DNA of 36,771 nt from Acidobacteria bacterium 13_1_20CM_3_53_8 (lineage in GTDB: Bacteria > Acidobacteriota > Blastocatellia > Pyrinomonadales > Pyrinomonadaceae), in NCBI GenBank assembly GCA_001920415.1, contig MNJR01000039.1, positions 58,477 to 95,247 of the forward strand. Direction: 5' to 3'. A program made the translations under genes and the position numbers. The notes beneath the pieces were generated by a model, which was not told the origin of the DNA, did not search any database, and saw only the letters and a program-made list of their open reading frames with translations. This document shows positions 1 to 6,493 of the stretch, piece after piece. Every line of letters begins with the position of its first letter. The first letter of the stretch is position 1.

Positions 1-373
1 ACCTGCGTTTTTCAAAAGCGGTTCTTATCCCGAAAAGCTTTTGCAGACGCAACATGGCATCACACCGAAACTAAAAGCCATCGCGCACAATCGCCATCAA
101 GTCGTTTCCGGCTGGAACTTTGAGAAAGTCAATGTCAAAAACGGAAGAACAATTTGGGGAGAGCCGAAGCCGACACAAAGGCTCGTTCCATCGGGCGCGG
201 TTCTTTTCCTTGAACTCGATGGCGATGTAAATAAACGCAAAGAGTGGGTTGAAAAAACTTGGTTAAGTTGCGTCAGCGATGACGACCCGAATAATCAACA
301 AGACTTTCGCAAAGACGGGTTCGGTCTAGCCGTGCTTGGAGCATGGGACGGCAAACTTTTGGAGATGGGGTAA
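1..373 (+). CDS. cmr3: Cmr3, type III-B CRISPR RAMP subunit (partial, 3' end)
   Basis: The reading frame is open to base 2, so about 123 C-terminal residues are visible and the start lies outside the window. Seen: PAFFKSG at the edge, HQVVSGWNF, and GEPKPTQRLVPSGAVLF, which match the C-terminal pattern of Cmr3 (TPA-x-F-K, then V-S-G-W, then K-P-T-R-R-L-V-P-A-G). In the family, Cmr3 is a RAMP protein that pairs with Cmr2/Cas10 and helps hold the 5' handle of the crRNA. The stop is 5 nt before the likely cmr1 start, so the genes are co-transcribed. An internal TTG at 41 is not a credible start, because the homologous sequence continues upstream of it. Confidence 0.85.
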   Translation, partial: PAFFKSGSYPEKLLQTQHGITPKLKAIAHNRHQVVSGWNFEKVNVKNGRTIWGEPKPTQRLVPSGAVLFLELDGDVNKRKEWVEKTWLSCVSDDDPNNQQDFRKDGFGLAVLGAWDGKLLEMG

Positions 374-1342
374 AAGATATGGGAAGAAAAGTACCGACGG
401 TTACAGCACCTGATTCTATTACACCTAATTTGCAGGCCAAGCGAATCAAGGGGAAAGATGTCGCACTCATCCGACAAGCACGAGAGTATGAACTCATCAC
501 ACCGCTTTTCGGCGGCGGCACTGAAACTCAAAAGGCCGACCCTGTTAGCATCATCCGCGTTCCAAGCATTCGCGGACAACTACGCTTCTGGTGGCGGGCA
601 ATTCGCGGCGGGCCATTCGGCAGCGATTCTCTAGGTTTGCAAAGAATGAAAGAGGCTGAAGATAAGATTTTCGGCTCAGCCAGTATTGGCGACAAAGCGA
701 GCTCGTCTCAATTGCAGATTGATTTAACTATGGCAAATCGCGGAAAGGATTTATCTTTGGTGACTAATTATAAAGGCAAACAAGTTCACATATCTGACAT
801 TAGCTCTCCCTACGGCTACGCAGCATTCCCTTTGAGAGAAAAAAAGTTAGGCACCGTCGTTAATGTTGGCTTCTCTATCTCTCTTTCATATCCCGCAAGC
901 CTTACACCGGAAATTGAAGCGGCTTTGTGGGCTTGGGAGATGTTTGGCGGAATTGGCGGAAGAACAAGGCGCGGTTTCGGCTCTTTACAGCAAAAGAGCT
1001 ATAAACCAACTGTTGATAGTGTTCAAAAAGACATTGAAGGTGGTCTTACAAAACATCTTGCCGGAAACACTTTTCCGCCTAATGTTCCGCATCTCGTCAA
1101 CAATTCTACTTTGATTAAAATCACATCGCCCCACAACAATGTTCCTGACGTTTGGGAGTATCTGATTGGAGAGTTGAAGAAATTCAGGCAAGACCGCCCT
1201 TGGAATTCTACAAAAAATAAACCGAGTCGTAGTAATTGGCATGAGCCTGACGCAATAAGAAATGTGACAAGCTATGCTAAGTATCATCCGCCAAAATCTT
1301 CAAATGTTAATAAGTTTCCAAGAGCTGCTTTCGGATTGCCTA

Positions 1343-1350
1343 TAATTTTT
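1343..1350. repeat. Target site duplication, left copy (TAATTTTT)
   Basis: The eight bases TAATTTTT directly precede the left inverted repeat and are repeated at 4828-4835 directly after the right one. Keeping one copy restores the cmr1 frame. Confidence 0.95.
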
Positions 1351-1376
1351 GGTGATTATCTACTTGACGCGGGATA
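1351..1376 (+). repeat. Left terminal inverted repeat of the IS1595-family element
   Basis: A 26-bp sequence beginning GGTGATTATC and ending GCGGGATA. It is identical to the reverse complement of 4802-4827. It begins directly after the duplicated target bases 1343-1350 and supplies the premature TAG (1375-1377) of cmr1. Confidence 0.95.
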
Positions 1377-1391
1377 GGTAAGAAGAATAAT

Positions 1392-2390
1392 ATGCGGCGC
1401 ATGTCCTTACAAAACATGCCGCCGAAAACATCTCTTACCTTCGCGGAGCGTCACCCGCTTCTAGCTCGCTTCATTCTGAATAAGAAAGTGCTGGGAACAG
1501 GATTACTTGTATTGCTAACAAAGGCTTCGACGTTTTTCACGTTCGGAGAGAAGTTCATTGACAACTTACAGCGTATTCAATTTATCCAAGACAATACACC
1601 AAAGTTTATTGACTTCTTGCGGTATTTGTTTTCGCCTCGTGGCGCAGACGTATTACAGTTGATTGCGCTGACTGTTTTCGTTCTCGTTGTAGCCTATGCG
1701 GTAAACGCGAAAGCATCGGATGGTAGGCAGCCTAAAGAAAGGCTAATTAAAGCTCCTCACGCCGAACAACCAGCTATCAAAGAACCATCTCCCGACGAGA
1801 GACTACATGAACTTGAAGTGACTAGCAACAGGCGCATACAAGTTCTTGAAACACAACATAGGGAACAGGTCTCAAACTTTGAATCGGAAATTGCATCACT
1901 CAAAACTCAGTTAGAAGAACGTCAGGAACACAGTTTAGTATTTGAAGTTGAAGAAGGGTTTCATAATCACGTAAAAATTCGCGGCCAAGCTGAGAGTTGG
2001 GCTATCTCTTTTGACATCAAAATACGTTTTATAAACCGCGACATTTATTCAGATTCGGTACTAGACATAAAAGTGTTGCTCTTTAGAGATGAAAGTCATG
2101 TGGGTTTATCGGAAATCCCCTCGTTGACACCACCACAGTTATATCTAGATCAAGGTGAGGGCACAGAAAAAGTTAAGCCAAGTGGCTTAGAGATTCCATC
2201 GGGGCGCGCGACTGAACATTATATGCTACATGGTCATTTAGAAGTATCACGTGATGCTAGACTTGGCTGGGGGATGTTTTTGCGTGTGACTATGGAAACC
2301 GTAAGGCAAAGTTCAAATACCGTTGACTTAGCCATTGATTATGACCCCGCAATTAGACTCTCTGGTGGGTCTCTTGCTCTCAAAAGGTAG
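1392..2390 (+). CDS. Passenger membrane/coiled-coil protein of unknown function
   Basis: First gene of the element, 332 residues, starting 15 nt beyond the cmr1 stop. I do not recognise a family. Visible architecture: a hydrophobic stretch at about residues 33-50, a clearer membrane helix at about 87-105 (VLQLIALTVFVLVVAYAV), a Pro/Lys-rich linker, a predicted coiled coil at about 136-180 (LHELEVTSNRRIQVLETQ and following heptads), and a mixed beta-like C-terminal domain of about 150 residues. A purine-rich AGGTAAGAAGAA precedes ATG 1392; ATG 1401 is a possible alternative. It reads outward from the left end, on the strand opposite the transposase. A membrane-anchored dimer exposing its C-terminal domain is an inference from this layout only. 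Confidence 0.7.
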   Translation: MRRMSLQNMPPKTSLTFAERHPLLARFILNKKVLGTGLLVLLTKASTFFTFGEKFIDNLQRIQFIQDNTPKFIDFLRYLFSPRGADVLQLIALTVFVLVVAYAVNAKASDGRQPKERLIKAPHAEQPAIKEPSPDERLHELEVTSNRRIQVLETQHREQVSNFESEIASLKTQLEERQEHSLVFEVEEGFHNHVKIRGQAESWAISFDIKIRFINRDIYSDSVLDIKVLLFRDESHVGLSEIPSLTPPQLYLDQGEGTEKVKPSGLEIPSGRATEHYMLHGHLEVSRDARLGWGMFLRVTMETVRQSSNTVDLAIDYDPAIRLSGGSLALKR

Positions 2391-2711
2391 GTTCTTTGAA
2401 AAGAGCAAGGCCGCCGCGCAACATGACGTGGGAGGTCAACGCGACGGCCTCTCCTGCACAAGCCCTACCCACACTATCAGGCGTGCAGGTTATCGAGAGA
2501 CGCTTTCCCTCAAGAGCGTCTCCCGAACCGGAATTTAGTTAGTGCATTGAAAACATAGGGTGAAGTAAAAGCGTGTTATGATGCGCTTGTTCTAGTCTTT
2601 GAAAATTAGCGACGGCTACATGCGACGCCTCAAAACCTCAAGGGAGTAATGAGCATCGCCGTTCGAGATGAAAGGTTTTCACTCACGGCGAACAACTTGA
2701 GGGAATGCATA

Positions 2712-2731
2712 TTATTACCAGATGGTAATAA
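2712..2731. promoter_or_regulatory. Palindrome upstream of the XRE gene, candidate operator
   Basis: TTATTACC, a 4-nt gap (AGAT), then GGTAATAA: perfect 8-bp arms about 60 bp before the XRE regulator start. The dyad size fits an XRE-family repressor site, so autoregulation is a plausible inference. Confidence 0.4.
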
Positions 2732-2755
2732 AAGCAACCTAGTCGTGCCCCGTTT

Positions 2756-2775
2756 ACTAGGAGGTGACTCCTAGT
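2756..2775. promoter_or_regulatory. Palindrome overlapping the ribosome-binding region of the XRE gene
   Basis: ACTAGGAG, GTGA, CTCCTAGT: perfect 8-bp arms with a 4-nt loop. The left arm holds a strong AGGAGG-type Shine-Dalgarno sequence, so the hairpin could mask it in mRNA, or the dyad could be an operator. The half-site TAGGAG recurs in the palindrome at 4583-4597 before the transposase. Confidence 0.4.
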
Positions 2776-2791
2776 GGGAGGGAAGGGGCGC

Positions 2792-3052
2792 ATGAAGCAA
2801 GAGCGTTTAGCTGAGAAGCTAAAGCAAATCAGGCTTGCGTTGGGGTTGTCTCAAACAGAGATGCTTTACCGTTTGGGAGTGGAGGACTTGATTACTTATC
2901 ACCAGATTTCAAGATATGAAACGGGAACGCGAGAGCCACCGTTAAGGATTCTTTTGGAGTATGCGAGAGTGGCGGGAGTTTGTACGGATACGTTAATTGA
3001 TGACAAGAGGGACTTGCCCGCACGGTTGCCGGGCAAGGTGAAGCACAAATAA
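2792..3052 (+). CDS. XRE-family helix-turn-helix regulator (element passenger)
   Basis: 86 residues from ATG 2792; GGGAGGGAAGGGG lies just upstream, which favours it over GTG 2774. Nearly the whole protein is one HTH_3/Cro-C1 domain: KLKQIRLALGLSQTEML then HQISRYETGTREP, then the closing helix LRILLEYARVAGV. The basic tail ends PGKVKHK. DNA binding is clear from the motif; the target is not. It lies between the cargo gene and the transposase within the element, so regulation of the element's own promoters is the simplest role. The nearby TAGGAG-type palindromes are candidate sites. Confidence 0.85.
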   Translation: MKQERLAEKLKQIRLALGLSQTEMLYRLGVEDLITYHQISRYETGTREPPLRILLEYARVAGVCTDTLIDDKRDLPARLPGKVKHK

Positions 3053-3147
3053 AGGCGACGAGTTTTGGTAGAACTCAATCGCCTTCTGAACACTGAATAA
3101 GGGTTCGTTGCTGGTTTGAATCTTACATGATTAGGAGAAAGCCAGCA

Positions 3148-3444
3148 ATGAGCAATCCGATTTTTGAAATAATCACGCCGGAGCAGCACATAAGGATTTA
3201 CGCCAACGGAGTAGTCGAAGGCTGTGGCAAAGAAGGTCGCATTGTAAATCACATAGGGACAGCAATCAGACCGGAGTTATTCGCTTACTTTAGCAAGTCC
3301 CATGAGCCTGAGCCTTGTAACGTTCCATACGTTAATCCAAATCCTACTATCTTAGGGTCGTCAGGGTCGGGTACGTCACAAGGTATAGGCGAAAACGGCG
3401 CAAGAATATCAGCGCAAGAAGTGGCGGCTACTGGCGAAAAATAA
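3148..3444 (+). CDS. Hypothetical small protein of the element
   Basis: 98 residues from ATG 3148, preceded by TTAGGAGAAAGC; ATG 3127 is upstream of that ribosome-binding site and so less likely. The N-terminal part (FEIITPEQHIRIYANGVVEG) reads like a genuine folded protein. The last 40 residues are Gly/Ser-rich and are encoded opposite the gene at 3285-3614. No family recognised. Either the two genes truly converge and overlap by 160 bp, or one of the two tails is fortuitous. Confidence 0.5.
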   Translation: MSNPIFEIITPEQHIRIYANGVVEGCGKEGRIVNHIGTAIRPELFAYFSKSHEPEPCNVPYVNPNPTILGSSGSGTSQGIGENGARISAQEVAATGEK

Positions 3445-3614
3445 TAGCAGAGGGCGGCTGTGTTTTCGTCCTCGTATTCTGTCCCGCTGAATATGGCAAA
3501 GCCAGCAGGGCTGCCAAGTTGAACGTCTCGCACTTGTGCTGCCATTGCCATGTTGGCGGCAATTTTCACGGTTTCTGCTGATGGAAATGGAAGGGCTATT
3601 TTATACCAAGACAT
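3285..3614 (-). CDS. Hypothetical small protein following the transposase
   Basis: 109 residues. The start is well supported: AAAGGAGAAATC directly precedes the ATG on the minus strand. It begins 10 nt after the transposase stop, so the two are likely one transcript. The sequence (MSWYKIALPFPSAETVKIAA, then AALCYYFSPVAATSC) has no family I recognise. Its 3' half overlaps the convergent gene 3148-3444 by 160 bp. An accessory role in transposition cannot be judged from sequence. Confidence 0.55.
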   Translation of the reverse strand: MSWYKIALPFPSAETVKIAANMAMAAQVRDVQLGSPAGFAIFSGTEYEDENTAALCYYFSPVAATSCADILAPFSPIPCDVPDPDDPKIVGFGLTYGTLQGSGSWDLLK

Positions 3615-3624
3615 GATTTCTCCT

Positions 3625-4581
3625 TTATGCGGCCTCGTCCTTTATCAATTCCTTGTACTCAAGGTTTGACGAAGCGATGAGCCGAAGCAAAGTATCACGG
3701 AATAGATAAGGGTTGTTTCGATTGTTGAATCTAAACTCAAACTCGTCAAGGTAACGATCAAGATGCTTTACACTAACTTGATGATACGCGCCAACTATCG
3801 AACGCTTGAAGAGAGAGAACACGCCTTCGACGGTGTTCGTGTGAACGTCTCCGCGCACGTATTCATCTGCGCTATGATTGACAGTCTCATGCGTTGTGTC
3901 GCTATCTTCTATTCCGTTATAAGCAGGCCAGTCGTCAGTCATAATTCGTTTGGTATCTGGCGCGGTCTGTTCACGGATGAAGTTATGAAGAGTCTCGCGG
4001 TCTCGCGTCTTTTCAAGTTTGATGCGAACCGCTCCGTCACGTTGAATGATAGCCAGAGCCATTGCTTTGTTGACCGTGCCTCTGCCTTGAATCTTTCGCT
4101 CTCTGTCCTTTTTGTGCATGTTCTTTGCTTTGCCGCCTATGAATGTTTCATCAACTTCTACAATCTCATTCAGAAGCGATGTATCAGCATCCTTCACGGC
4201 TGCGCGGATTCTATGGCAGAGATACCACGCGGTTTTATATGCTACGTGAAGCGTGCGTTTGAGTTGATTAGCGGAGATACCTTTTCGAGATTCACAGATG
4301 AGATAAATAGCCGCGAACCATTTAGTCAAAGGAAGGTGCGAATCGTGAAAGATTGTTCCGGCAGTTACGGAGAATTTATAACCGCATGATTCACAATCAA
4401 ACTGGTTACGTTTGTACTCGCGCGACATCTTGTCACTCTGGCAACGCGGGCATTTTACGCCGTCCGGCCAGCGCAGTTTTTCAAGAGCGATGCGGCATTG
4501 TTCATCCGTTCCGAACTGCTCAAACAGTTTCATTAAATCCATCTCTTGTTTCGGTGCTTTGACTTTAGCTTTACGTGCCAT
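3625..4581 (-). CDS. IS1595-family (ISXO2-like) DDE transposase
   Basis: 318 residues, full length for the family. The N-terminal zinc ribbon has CPRC (about residues 44-47) and CESCG (about 63-67). The catalytic domain shows the first Asp in VDETFIGG, the second in MTDDWPAY, and a downstream HTNTVEGVFSLFKR with the acidic residue of the third motif. It reads from the right part of the element towards the left. The start has AGGAG on the minus strand, inside the palindrome 4583-4597 shared with the divergent small gene. No frameshift or missing motif is seen, so the protein is probably active. Confidence 0.95.
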   Translation of the reverse strand: MARKAKVKAPKQEMDLMKLFEQFGTDEQCRIALEKLRWPDGVKCPRCQSDKMSREYKRNQFDCESCGYKFSVTAGTIFHDSHLPLTKWFAAIYLICESRKGISANQLKRTLHVAYKTAWYLCHRIRAAVKDADTSLLNEIVEVDETFIGGKAKNMHKKDRERKIQGRGTVNKAMALAIIQRDGAVRIKLEKTRDRETLHNFIREQTAPDTKRIMTDDWPAYNGIEDSDTTHETVNHSADEYVRGDVHTNTVEGVFSLFKRSIVGAYHQVSVKHLDRYLDEFEFRFNNRNNPYLFRDTLLRLIASSNLEYKELIKDEAA

Positions 4582-4582
4582 G

Positions 4583-4597
4583 ATAGGAGTCTCCTAT
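4583..4597. promoter_or_regulatory. Bidirectional Shine-Dalgarno palindrome between divergent starts
   Basis: ATAGGAGTCTCCTAT is a perfect 15-bp palindrome. Read in either direction it supplies AGGAG a few nt before an ATG: the transposase (minus strand, ATG at 4581-4579) and the small gene (plus strand, ATG 4596). Only 14 bp separate the start codons, so promoters for each must lie inside the opposite gene. The shared half-site TAGGAG suggests it may also be an operator for the XRE protein. Confidence 0.6.
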
Positions 4598-4775
4598 GAC
4601 TGAGAAGAAAAAGAGTGAACCGTTGGATTTGAGCAAACAGAAACATCCGATTGATATGACATCGGATGAACTATTGGATTATACGATTGCGCCGGAGATT
4701 GCGGAGCGGTTAAGAGAGATAGCGCGGAGCAATGATGCTCCCGAAGATTGCGAACCGGATGGTGATAGCTCTTGA
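4596..4775 (+). CDS. Small acidic hypothetical protein of the element
   Basis: 59 residues from ATG 4596 to TGA 4775, with AGGAG 7 nt upstream. The composition looks like a real protein: a Lys-rich start (MTEKKKSEPLDL), then a helical segment containing ELLDYTIAPEIAERLREIAR, and an acidic tail. It is divergent from the transposase with a 14-bp gap and ends 26 bp before the right inverted repeat. No family recognised. It could be an antisense-arranged regulator of transposition, which is speculation. Confidence 0.5.
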   Translation: MTEKKKSEPLDLSKQKHPIDMTSDELLDYTIAPEIAERLREIARSNDAPEDCEPDGDSS

Positions 4776-4801
4776 ACACGAAAGCATGATAACATAAGGC
4801 T

Positions 4802-4827
4802 TATCCCGCGTCAAGTAGATAATCACC
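4802..4827 (-). repeat. Right terminal inverted repeat of the IS1595-family element
   Basis: The reverse complement is identical over 26 bp to 1351-1376. It is followed directly by the second copy of the target duplication, TAATTTTT (4828-4835). Confidence 0.95.
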
Positions 4828-5141
4828 TAATTTTTAAGTTTAGCCCTAACGATGTGCCCAATGGCGACCCGCAAGAAACGACGCTTGAAGGTAAAGATGA
4901 GAGTCAAAAACGAATGGCAAGCCCTTTGATATTGCGTCCATTGGCTTGCGCTAACAATCAAGCCGTTGGTCTTGCAGTTGTTTTGTCAGGAACGAGTTTG
5001 CCGCCTAGCGGAATTATCTTGAGCGATGCGCCCGGCAATCCGACTGTCCAAGCAGATTTAACGCCAACAGAAGCAAGCAGCATTACACCGCTTGGTGGCA
5101 ATGCTGATGTCTTGCAAGCTTTTTTAGGCAAACTAAAATAG
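4828..5141 (+). pseudogene. cmr1: Cmr1, 3' part, beyond the inserted element
   Basis: Starts with the second target duplication (4828-4835). From 4836 the frame continues that of 379-1350 once the element and one duplication copy are removed, adding 101 residues. It contains KRMASPLILRPLA, a typical Cmr1 C-terminal motif, followed by a Leu/Pro-rich tail ending FLGKLK. A GTG at 4854 could start a truncated peptide, but no good ribosome-binding site is seen. It ends 12 nt before cmr4. Transcription of cmr4-6 may now depend on read-through or on promoter activity from the element. Confidence 0.9.
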
Positions 5142-5153
5142 GAGTTTTCTATT

Positions 5154-6059
5154 ATGGAAAAGAGATTGATTTTTGTTCACGCACTTTCGCCTTTGCACGC
5201 AGGGACGGGGCAGGGCGTTGGGGTCATTGATTTACCGATAGCAAAAGAGAAAGCTACGGGCTTGCCTTATTTGCCCGGTTCGTCTCTGAAAGGGACGCTA
5301 CGCGATGAGTTCAATGGTGATCTGCAACGCGACAAAATTTTCGGACCCGAAAAAGATAACGCAAGCGATTACGCGGGCGCAATTCAGTTTACAGACCAAA
5401 CGCTTCTATTGTTGCCTGTGCGAAGTCTTGCGGGAACATTCGCTTGGGTGACTTCGCCTTACATCTTGCGAAGATTGAAGCGAGATGCGACGGATGCAGG
5501 CGCAAATGATTTGCCCGCAGACATCCCTAAGCCTAGCAGTGAAAGTCGTTGCGAGGTGCATTCCGAAGATAACGGCGTTGCTGTCACCAAGTTGATCGTC
5601 TCCGGCGTTGATAAAGTTTGCCTTGAAGACTTAGACCTTACGCCGACAGAATCAACGTTAGTGAAAGATTGGGCAGATTGGCTCAAGGGTAGAGTGTTTC
5701 CTGCGGGCAATCCCTGGCAAGAAATGTTGGGCGAAAGACTTTGTGTTGTGCATGACGACGTTCTCTCTTTCATTCTCAACACCGCAACGGAAATCACTGC
5801 GCGAGTGAAAATCCAAGACGATGCAAAGACAGTTGAAAGAGGCGGTTTGTGGTACGAAGAGGCTTTGCCGGCGGAATCAGTCTTGTTCGGCTTGGCTCTA
5901 AGTTTTCCTAATCCGAAAACGCAGATGACAGACACACAAATTTTTGATGCGATAAAACCGAAGCTTGAGAACGCTTTGCAATTCGGCGGCAAGGCTACTG
6001 TCGGGCGCGGCATCTGCCGCGTCAGCATAAGTAACAGCGCGGCACCAAACGGAGGATGA
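5154..6059 (+). CDS. cmr4: Cmr4, backbone and target-RNA nuclease subunit of the type III-B complex
   Basis: 301 residues, normal length. The N-terminal RAMP signature is clear: LSPLHAGTGQGVGVIDLPI, then PYLPGSSLKGTLRDEF. The Asp in VIDLPI is residue 26, the position of the catalytic Asp known from Pyrococcus furiosus Cmr4, so target RNA cleavage every 6 nt is likely preserved. The C-terminal GGKATVGRGICRVS is the usual glycine-rich loop. TAGGAG precedes ATG 5154. The stop overlaps the first ATG near cmr5 (ATGA at 6056-6059). Confidence 0.95.
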   Translation: MEKRLIFVHALSPLHAGTGQGVGVIDLPIAKEKATGLPYLPGSSLKGTLRDEFNGDLQRDKIFGPEKDNASDYAGAIQFTDQTLLLLPVRSLAGTFAWVTSPYILRRLKRDATDAGANDLPADIPKPSSESRCEVHSEDNGVAVTKLIVSGVDKVCLEDLDLTPTESTLVKDWADWLKGRVFPAGNPWQEMLGERLCVVHDDVLSFILNTATEITARVKIQDDAKTVERGGLWYEEALPAESVLFGLALSFPNPKTQMTDTQIFDAIKPKLENALQFGGKATVGRGICRVSISNSAAPNGG

Positions 6060-6064
6060 AAGTT

Positions 6065-6472
6065 ATGTTGACACGCGAACAAGAGTACGCAGCGACGATT
6101 TACGATCAAGTTGCACGCGAGATAGAACCGAAACTGCGTCCGGCGCAAAAGAAATACGGCTCGATGGCTCATAGGCTCCCCGTGTTGATTCGCGTTGCGG
6201 GGTTGGCTCAGGCTCTTCAATTCGTTGAATCACGCGGGAAGGACGAGCAGAAACTTTTACTTCAACATCTCGCCTTAACGCTAGGATTCACAAATGATGA
6301 AGGTGAGAATGCAATAAAAGCTAAAGCGAAGTTGCTAGATGAAAGTCGAACGTCGCATCTCGGGGCTTATATGCGTTTGACTCAGCAATCATTGGCGGCT
6401 CTCGAATGGTACAAGCGTTTTGCCCAATCAGTGTTGAAAGTTGAAGCAGGCGAGGAAAGCGATAACGATTAA
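6065..6472 (+). CDS. cmr5: Cmr5, small helical subunit of the type III-B complex
   Basis: 135 residues from ATG 6065; GGAGG at 6051-6055 is 9 nt upstream, good spacing. The ATG at 6056 abuts the GGAGG directly and would add only MKV. The mostly helical sequence (REQEYAATIYDQVAREIEPK, then KKYGSMAHRLPVLIRVAGLA and QHLALTLGF) matches Cmr5. In the complex Cmr5 stacks on Cmr4 as the second filament. It overlaps or abuts cmr4, and cmr6 follows 21 nt later. Confidence 0.93.
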   Translation: MLTREQEYAATIYDQVAREIEPKLRPAQKKYGSMAHRLPVLIRVAGLAQALQFVESRGKDEQKLLLQHLALTLGFTNDEGENAIKAKAKLLDESRTSHLGAYMRLTQQSLAALEWYKRFAQSVLKVEAGEESDND

Positions 6473-6493
6473 AGAGATTGCAGGAGATTAGAC

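Larger units (their letters stand above)
379..1377 (+). pseudogene. cmr1: Cmr1, 5' part, interrupted by an IS1595-family element
   Basis: Type III-B RAMP subunit; in the family Cmr1 sits at the target 3' end of the Cmr complex and contacts target RNA. Seen: RVPSIRGQLRFWWRA near residue 60, the glycine-rich GGIGGRTRRGFGSL, and FPRAAFGLPIIF, all Cmr1-like. ATG 379 lies 5 nt after the cmr3 stop with a GGAGATGGGG run upstream; an ATG at 343 would overlap cmr3 by 31 nt and is less likely. Native coding ends at 1350. The last eight residues (GDYLLDAG) and the TAG come from the left end of the inserted element. The remainder of the gene resumes at 4828-5141 in the frame restored by excision, giving about 425 residues. 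As it stands the product lacks its C-terminal quarter. Confidence 0.9.
2391..2791. other. Intergenic region inside the element with several hairpins
   Basis: About 400 bp with no convincing gene; a short frame at 2335-2538 overlaps the end of the preceding gene and looks like a shadow. An imperfect GC-rich inverted repeat (GGCCGCCGCG with CGCGACGGCC, about 2409-2444) lies just after the 1392-2390 gene and could end its transcript. Two tight 8-bp-arm palindromes at 2712-2731 and 2756-2775 precede the XRE gene and are listed separately. Confidence 0.5.
1351..4827. mobile_element. IS1595-family element with passenger genes, inserted in cmr1
   Basis: A complete 3477-bp element. The ends are 26-bp perfect inverted repeats (1351-1376 and 4802-4827) starting GGTGATTATCTACTTGACGC. 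Flanks at 1343-1350 and 4828-4835 are both TAATTTTT, an 8-bp target duplication, the size known for the IS1595 family. It encodes an ISXO2-like DDE transposase (3625-4581, minus strand) plus cargo: a membrane/coiled-coil protein, an XRE regulator and three small proteins. Passenger genes are known in some IS1595 groups. Intact ends, intact transposase and a perfect duplication indicate a recent and possibly still active insertion. Confidence 0.95.

Noticed and set aside
3763-4389. 208-codon open frame on the plus strand
   Set aside because: It lies wholly opposite the clear IS1595 transposase and has no protein-like features or start signals.
5459-6220. 253-codon open frame on the minus strand
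   Set aside because: Opposite cmr4 and the start of cmr5; no recognisable sequence.
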